NCBI RefSeq assembly: GCF_900100395.1
Contig: NZ_FNFB01000016.1
Coordinates: 98,989-162,988, forward strand
Direction: 5' to 3'
DNA: 64,000 nucleotides
DNA from: Nonomuraea maritima
Lineage (GTDB): Bacteria > Actinomycetota > Actinomycetes > Streptosporangiales > Streptosporangiaceae
In this document: positions 59,487 to 64,000 of the stretch, one piece after another
Layout: each line of letters opens with the position of its first letter
Position numbering within the stretch: the first letter of the stretch is position 1
Notes under the pieces: model-generated
Seen by the model: only the letters and a program-made list of their open reading frames with translations
What the model was told of the DNA's origin: nothing
Databases searched by the model: none
Program-made: the position numbers and the translations under genes

Positions 59487-61094
59487 TCAGCCGTTCAGGC
59501 TGCGGCGCTGGTGCATGCGTCCGTCCTCGTCGAGCTCGAGGACGGTGTCGACGCCGATCCGTTCGAGGAACGCGAGGTCGTGACTGACGACGAGCAGCGC
59601 GCCGCGGTAGGCGTCGAGTGCCTCGGCCAGCTGCTCGACGCTGGCGATGTCGAGATTGTTCGTCGGCTCGTCCAGCACCAGCAGCTGCGCGGGCGGCTCT
59701 GCCAGCAGCAGGCGGGCGAGCGCGACCCGGAAGCGTTCCCCACCCGACAGCGTGCGGACGGGACGGTCCACGCTGTCGCCGCGAAGGAGCAGCCGGGCGA
59801 GCTGGTTGCGGATGGTGCCGGAGGGAGTCCCCGGGGCCACCGCCCGCACGTTGGCCATCGCGCCGGCCTCGTCGTCGAGCCCGTCGAGCCGTTGCGGAAG
59901 GTATCCGACGAGCTCGGTGAACAGGCGGCCGTGCGGTCGCCCGGGAACCGGAGGCCCACCGTGGAGGAGCCGCTTGATCAGGGTCGACTTGCCGCTGCCG
60001 TTGGCGCCGATCAGCGCCACCCGCTCCGGGCCCTGGATGACGACGGTGCGGTTCTCGTCCTGGAGTTCCGCGATGCGCCGTCCGCGAGGGACGTCCGGAT
60101 CGGGCAGGACGAGACTGATGTGCTGCTCCTCGCGGACGCGCGCGTCCGCGGCGTCGACGGCGGCCTGCGCCGCCTGGACCTTGTCGTCGAGCGTCGAGCG
60201 CAGCGCTCCCGCCGACGCCTGTGCCTTGCTGGCGCGATTGCCCGCGAGGATCTTCGGGATGCCGCCGTCCTTCTGGGTCTTCTTCGCGGTCCGCTCGCGG
60301 CGGGCCAGCTTCGTCTCGGCCTCCACGCGCTGCCGTTTCTCGACCTTGAGCGCCTGCTGGGCCGAGCGGGCGGCCTGCACCGCGGCCAGCTGCTCCTGCT
60401 CCTGGTGCTCCTTCCACGCGCTGTACGGGCCGCCGAACGTGTCGAGCGTGCCGCCGTGCAGCTCGGTGGTCGCGTCCATGCGCTCCAGGAGTTCGAGGTC
60501 GTGGCTCACCACGATGAGCGTGCCGGGCCACTGGTCGACGAACTCCGCCAGCCTGGCCCGCGTGGGGCGGTCGAGGTTGTTGGTGGGTTCGTCGAGCAGG
60601 GTGATCGGCGTGCGACGGAGGCGGAGCCCGGTGATCGCGATGAGCATGGCCTCCCCGCCGGAGACCTCCGCCACGCGGCGGCCGAGGTCTCCGGCGGAGA
60701 ACCCGATCTGGTGCAGCGCCTCGTCGGCTCGGGACTCGATGTCCCAGTCGTCGCCGATGGCGTCGAAGTGGCGCTGGTCGACGTCTCCGGCTTCGATGGC
60801 CCGCATCGAGTCGAGGATTCCCTGGATGCCGAGCAGTTCGGCGACGGTGGTCTCCTGCCGCAGCGTGAGGTTCTGCGCCAGGTAGCCGACCTCGCCGACG
60901 GTGTCGATCTGGCCCTTGCTCGGCCGCAGTTCGCCCGCGACGAGGCGGAGCAGGGTCGACTTTCCTGCGCCGTTGCGGCCGATCAGCCCGGTCCTGCCGG
61001 TGGTGAAGGTGCCGTTGACGTCGGCGAGCGCGACGGTGCCGTCCGCCCACTCGAAGGTCAGGTCACGGAGCGTGACGGCGGATTTGGTAGACAT
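59487..61094 (-). CDS. ABC-F family ATPase, probable antibiotic-resistance/ribosome-protection type
   Basis: A 535-aa soluble protein with two ABC domains and no membrane part: Walker A GRNGAGKSTL and GANGSGKSTL, signatures VSGGE and LSGGE, Walker B LLDEPTNNLD in both. The linker between the domains is long and basic (about residues 215–300, KVEKRQRVEAETKLARRERTAKKTQ), as in ribosome-binding ABC-F proteins. ATG 61094 (MSTKSAVTLRDL) has AAGGA upstream. The 300-nt leader carries a 9-codon peptide and a terminator, an arrangement typical for antibiotic-induced ABC-F genes. Confidence 0.9.
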   Translation of the reverse strand: MSTKSAVTLRDLTFEWADGTVALADVNGTFTTGRTGLIGRNGAGKSTLLRLVAGELRPSKGQIDTVGEVGYLAQNLTLRQETTVAELLGIQGILDSMRAIEAGDVDQRHFDAIGDDWDIESRADEALHQIGFSAGDLGRRVAEVSGGEAMLIAITGLRLRRTPITLLDEPTNNLDRPTRARLAEFVDQWPGTLIVVSHDLELLERMDATTELHGGTLDTFGGPYSAWKEHQEQEQLAAVQAARSAQQALKVEKRQRVEAETKLARRERTAKKTQKDGGIPKILAGNRASKAQASAGALRSTLDDKVQAAQAAVDAADARVREEQHISLVLPDPDVPRGRRIAELQDENRTVVIQGPERVALIGANGSGKSTLIKRLLHGGPPVPGRPHGRLFTELVGYLPQRLDGLDDEAGAMANVRAVAPGTPSGTIRNQLARLLLRGDSVDRPVRTLSGGERFRVALARLLLAEPPAQLLVLDEPTNNLDIASVEQLAEALDAYRGALLVVSHDLAFLERIGVDTVLELDEDGRMHQRRSLNG

Positions 61095-61316
61095 GAGCGG
61101 TCCTTGAAGATCTGAAGGGGAACGTGAAGGGACCACGGGGTCGGGTGCCGACGCGGCGAGAGATCGACGGAGAACTGCCGCGGCGCCCTCGTACTGGGCG
61201 TGGTGGCAGGCAGGCGCGCTCGCGCACCCGGGACCGGGGTCGGTGCGATGCGAACGTGCCGGTGAGCGGTCAACGCCCGGAACGGGCGGACACCTGGGAA
61301 AAACAGTCGTTCACCG

Positions 61317-61393
61317 GTGCGGGTGATGCCCGCACGAAGTGAAAGCCACCGGCGGTTCGGTGGCTAGGCTCTGTCCACCTCGATCAGCTCCAC
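61317..61393 (-). promoter_or_regulatory. Leader-peptide attenuator upstream of the ABC-F gene
   Basis: On the minus strand a 9-codon frame starts at GTG 61393 (M/V-E-L-I-E-V-D-R-A) and stops at TAG (61364). Its last base pair is part of hairpin GCCACCG/CGGTGGC (61345–61364), followed by TTTC. A second hairpin GTGCGGG/CCCGCAC (61317–61335) is followed by T5 (61299–61303). Part of the first hairpin (CCGGTG) can also pair with CACCGG just beyond the second one. Ribosome stalling on the peptide would prevent termination, the known logic of ABC-F and methyltransferase resistance leaders. Confidence 0.6.
61364..61393 (-). CDS. Regulatory leader peptide (9 aa)
   Basis: GTG-started short frame of nine codons with an AGGG site 8–9 nt upstream; it ends at the base of a terminator hairpin. 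The product itself probably has no function except to sense stalled ribosomes. Confidence 0.5.
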   Translation of the reverse strand: MELIEVDRA

Positions 61394-61587
61394 GCGTGCA
61401 CCCTACCAGCCGTGTGCTCGTGCTCTGTCTTGTCGTCCGTACGCCGACCGGTGGCGAACCTTTGATCGTGTGGCGGCGTCCAACAAGATCGCAGCATCGG
61501 AAGGGACTCATGTGATCACCTGGTTACGCGGCACCCCTGGCTCAGACACGACGATGTCCCCGCGGCCGAGGGGAGGACGATCCCGGC

Positions 61588-62226
61588 ATGGTGATCCGCA
61601 AGCGTAAGGCCCGCTCAGCGTGGCGCGCGGCCCGTGAGGCGCAGCAGGCCGCCCGCGAGAAGCAGCGCGCCGCCGGTGAGGCGCACCGCGCCGCACGTCC
61701 GGAGCCGCGCGACGCCCGCCCCGCCCAGCGCGTCGACGTGGCGCGCCTGCCCGACGACGTCGTGGCGCTCATCGACGCCCTCGAACCCGGCGAGAACCTG
61801 ATCCTCACGCGTGACGGCGCCTCGATCGCGACGGTCACCAGCACCGTCGCCGTGGTCCATGGCGCCGTCGTCCGTCGTGACGGGTCGGACGAGGCCGGCG
61901 ACCCGCCACCGGCCGACTACGACGGCGTGACCGTCGTGGCCACCGCGATGCAGCTGTCGACCGCGGCCCGGGTCGCGCTCGCCACCCAGCTCGGATGTTC
62001 CCGAAGGCTCGCGTCGTCGTCACCGAGATCGACGACGACGAGCTCGGGGTCCAGTACCACGGCCCGGTGCGGCGGCTGCTCGACGCCGGCGCGGACGCGT
62101 ACCTTCCTCCGGCGTCTCTCCCGCTCCTCGCGCGACAGCTCGACCACACGCTGAACCAGGGGCGCGAACTCACCGGAGGGGTGGCCGCGCCGCTGCAGAT
62201 CGCGCGGGGTCCACAACTGCTGCGCA
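61588..62226 (+). pseudogene. Frameshifted hypothetical gene interrupted by an IS607-type element
   Basis: A frame from ATG 61588 encodes a basic Ala/Arg-rich head, then LPDDVVALIDALEPGENLILTRDGASIATV and ARVALATQLG. Just there (about 61990) the sense continues in another frame as MFPKARVVVTEIDDDELGVQYHGPVRRLLDAGADAYLPPASLPLLARQL, consistent with loss of one base. The second frame runs into the AT-rich edge of the IS607 unit near 62226. The head has a faint likeness to Phd/YefM antitoxins (LILTRDGASIATV), but I do not recognise the intact protein. Confidence 0.6.
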
Positions 62227-62271
62227 ATGAATCAGTCATCCTCAGCATTTCTCATTTGTTATCTTGAGCGC

Positions 62272-62844
62272 GTGAAGCTTTCCGAGTGGGCGGCACGCAA
62301 CGGCGTGCACGACCAGACCGCGTGGGCGTGGGCGAAAGAGGGCCGTATGCCGGTCCCGGTGCGCCAGACGCCGTCCGGAACGTGGCTGGTCGACGAGCCC
62401 GCCCCGGAGGCGTCCGGCCGGGTGGTGGCGTACTGCCGTGTCTCCTCCGCGGACCAGAAACCGGATCTTGACCGGCAGGTCGCGCGCGTGGTCCAGGGGG
62501 CCACCGGTCTTGGTCTGCCGGTCGCCGAGGTCGTGACCGAGGTCGGCTCGGGAGTGAACGGGCGGCGGTGCAAGCTGCATCGCCTGCTGTCCGACCCGCG
62601 GGCGGCGGTGATCGTGGTCGAGCACCGCGACCGGCTGGCCCGGTTCGGCGTCGAGCACCTCGAAGCGGTTCTGTCGGCGTCCGGGCGGCGTCTGGTCGTC
62701 CTGGACCCCGCCGAGACCACCGACGACCTGGTCCGGGACATCACCGAGGTACTGACATCGATGTGCGCCCGCCTGTACGGGCGGGCGGCGAAGAACCGGG
62801 CCGCCCGCGCGGTGGCCGCCGCGACCGGCGAGGACGCCGGGTGA
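62272..62844 (+). CDS. tnpA: IS607-family serine recombinase (TnpA)
   Basis: A 190-aa protein with an N-terminal MerR-like HTH (VKLSEWAARNGVHDQTAWAWAKEGRMPVPV) and a C-terminal resolvase domain with the catalytic Ser58 (VVAYCRVSSADQKPDLDRQV). It excises and inserts the element. GTG 62272 gives the usual IS607 N-terminus; the ATG at 62227 is in the IS edge. The stop overlaps the TnpB start (GTGA). Confidence 0.93.
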   Translation: MKLSEWAARNGVHDQTAWAWAKEGRMPVPVRQTPSGTWLVDEPAPEASGRVVAYCRVSSADQKPDLDRQVARVVQGATGLGLPVAEVVTEVGSGVNGRRCKLHRLLSDPRAAVIVVEHRDRLARFGVEHLEAVLSASGRRLVVLDPAETTDDLVRDITEVLTSMCARLYGRAAKNRAARAVAAATGEDAG

Positions 62845-64000
62845 AAAAGTTCCAGCCGCAGCCCGGTTACGTGGTGCAGGCGTTCCGGTTCGCTCTGGAC
62901 CCGAACGCCGCTCAGGAGCACGCGCTGCGCTCGCACTGCGGCGCCGCCCGTGCCGCGTACAACTGGGCGGTCGCCTGGGTCGAGGCTTCGTGGTGGCAGC
63001 GCCGCGCGGAGGAGTCCTACGGCGTGCCCGAGGCGCAGCTGACCGAGTGGCGGCCGTGGTCGCTGCCGTCGCTGCGGAAGGCGTTCAACGAGGCCAAGCA
63101 CACCGACCCGCACTTCGCCGGGTGGTGGGAGGAGAACTCCAAAGAGGCGTACTCCACCGGCCTGGCGAACGCGGCCGCGGCGTTCGACAACTACGCGAAG
63201 TCCAAGCGCGGGCAGCGCCAGGGCAAGCGAGTTGGTATGCCCCGTTTCAAGTCGAAGCGGAAGGCGCGGCTGTCCTGCCGGTTCACCACCGGCACGATCC
63301 GCGTCGACGCCGACGGCCGGCACGTCACGCTGCCCCGGCTCGGCACACTGCGCACCCACGAACCCACGGTGAAGCTCCTGCAGCGCGTCCAGAACGGGAC
63401 GGCCCGAATCCTGTCCGCCACGGTGCGGCACGAACGCGGCCGCTGGTTCGTGTCCTTCCAGGTCGAGGTCAAGCGCGACCCGGAACGCGTGGCACGGCCG
63501 GACGTGGCTGTCGGGATCGACCTCGGGATCAAGGTCCTCGCGGTGATGGCGGACAGCGCCGGCGAGATCCGCACCGCGCCCAATCCCGGGCACTACGAGC
63601 GGGCGCGTAAGCTGCTGCGCCGCGTGTCCCGGATCGTGTCCCGCCGTCAGGGCCCCGACCGCGGGACCGGCCGCAAGCCGTCCCGCCGGTGGGAGAAAGC
63701 CAACGCCCAGCGGAACAAGATCCACCACCGGGTGGCGAACCTCCGCCAAGACGCTCTGCACAAGCTCACCACCGCCGTGGCCGCCGAGTACGGCACCATC
63801 GCGATTGAAGACCTCAACGTCGCCGGCATGCTCCGTAACCGGCGCCTCGCCCGCAAGATCGCCGACGCTGGATTCGGCGAGATCCGCCGCCGGCTCACCT
63901 ACAAGACCGCCTGGGCGGGTGGCCGGATCGTCGCGGCCGACCGCTGGTACCCCTCCTCCAAAACCTGTTCCGGGTGCGGCGCGGTGAAAGCCAAGCTGCC
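62841..64000 (+). CDS. tnpB: TnpB-type RNA-guided nuclease (OrfB), 3' truncated by window
   Basis: The frame is open from GTG 62841 to the end (386 residues seen). An N-terminal OrfB_HTH part (FRFALDPNAAQEHALRSHCGAARAAYNWAVA) is followed by the RuvC-like nuclease: Asp227 in VGIDLGIKVLAV, Glu323 in IAIEDLNVAGM, and the start of the zinc ribbon SSKTCSGCGAVKAKL. The final RuvC Asp (usually near DRDxNAA) lies outside. TnpB proteins cleave DNA guided by RNA from the element's right end and help to keep it in place. No inactivating change is seen in the visible part. Confidence 0.93.
   Translation, partial: MKKFQPQPGYVVQAFRFALDPNAAQEHALRSHCGAARAAYNWAVAWVEASWWQRRAEESYGVPEAQLTEWRPWSLPSLRKAFNEAKHTDPHFAGWWEENSKEAYSTGLANAAAAFDNYAKSKRGQRQGKRVGMPRFKSKRKARLSCRFTTGTIRVDADGRHVTLPRLGTLRTHEPTVKLLQRVQNGTARILSATVRHERGRWFVSFQVEVKRDPERVARPDVAVGIDLGIKVLAVMADSAGEIRTAPNPGHYERARKLLRRVSRIVSRRQGPDRGTGRKPSRRWEKANAQRNKIHHRVANLRQDALHKLTTAVAAEYGTIAIEDLNVAGMLRNRRLARKIADAGFGEIRRRLTYKTAWAGGRIVAADRWYPSSKTCSGCGAVKAKL

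Larger units (their letters stand above)
62227..64000 (+). mobile_element. IS607-type insertion sequence, right end outside the window
   Basis: A serine recombinase gene and a TnpB gene overlap by 4 nt, the standard IS607 layout. A short AT-rich segment (62226–62270) precedes the recombinase start and follows the broken gene, so the left end is near 62226. IS607 elements lack terminal inverted repeats and target duplications, so the exact end cannot be read. The 3' end and any TnpB guide RNA lie beyond 64000. Confidence 0.85.

Overview
The window is GC-rich, gene-dense actinomycete chromosome. The conserved block pyrG–NUDIX–xerD–parA–scpA–scpB–rluB…cmk–der, an lprG/p55-type pair, a SigB/SigF-type partner-switching module, ANTAR and SpoIIE proteins, and many GTG/TTG starts with 4-nt overlaps fit a filamentous actinomycete. 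Streptosporangiales (Nonomuraea-like) is my best guess, inferred from gene content only.

Layout. 1–3039: two tandem NarL/FixJ-type sensor–regulator pairs, the first cut by the window edge. 3061–6196: nitronate monooxygenase-like enzyme, hexapeptide acyltransferase and a secreted repeat protein; then about 0.9 kb without a convincing gene. 7121–22103: nucleotide synthesis, chromosome segregation and ribosome maturation block, interrupted by aroH, tyrA, a glycosyltransferase, and a TetR/carotenoid-oxygenase pair. 22104–23660: an aspartate T-box RNA and an archaeal-type aspartyl-tRNA synthetase. 23791–26231: p55-like exporter and LprG-like lipoprotein. 26292–31019: MarR, CDF transporter, phosphopantetheinyl transferase, Xaa-Pro aminopeptidase, CBS protein, membrane protein. 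31092–35499: cyclase plus ThDP enzyme, and the PTS-type dihydroxyacetone kinase (dhaK-dhaL-dhaM). 35624–40770: acyltransferase, Ser/Thr kinase, MFS/ArsR pair, DJ-1 and GlxA-type genes. 41070–44768: proline catabolism with its PucR-type regulator. 44808–50405: glycosyltransferase and stress-signalling genes. 50464–52626: small membrane or low-complexity proteins and an HTH protein.

52722–64000 is accessory DNA. A tRNA-Pro gene is followed by a decayed tyrosine integrase, which marks an old integration site. Beyond it lies the most unusual locus: a tandem array of Y-RNA-like noncoding RNAs directly upstream of a Ro60/TROVE protein gene. Three of them (134–145 nt) combine a Ro60-binding-type stem with a circularly permuted tRNA fold: T arm, acceptor stem capped by a short loop, then D arm. 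A fourth, compact one (75 nt) has only the stem. The ro60 mRNA leader can fold into a permuted copy of the same Ro60-binding element that buries its own Shine-Dalgarno sequence, which suggests feedback control. The rest of the accessory part holds a Tat-exported CDP-diacylglycerol-pyrophosphatase-like protein, an AraC regulator, an aldo/keto reductase, an ABC-F protein with a leader-peptide attenuator, a broken gene, and an IS607-type element whose TnpB runs off the window.
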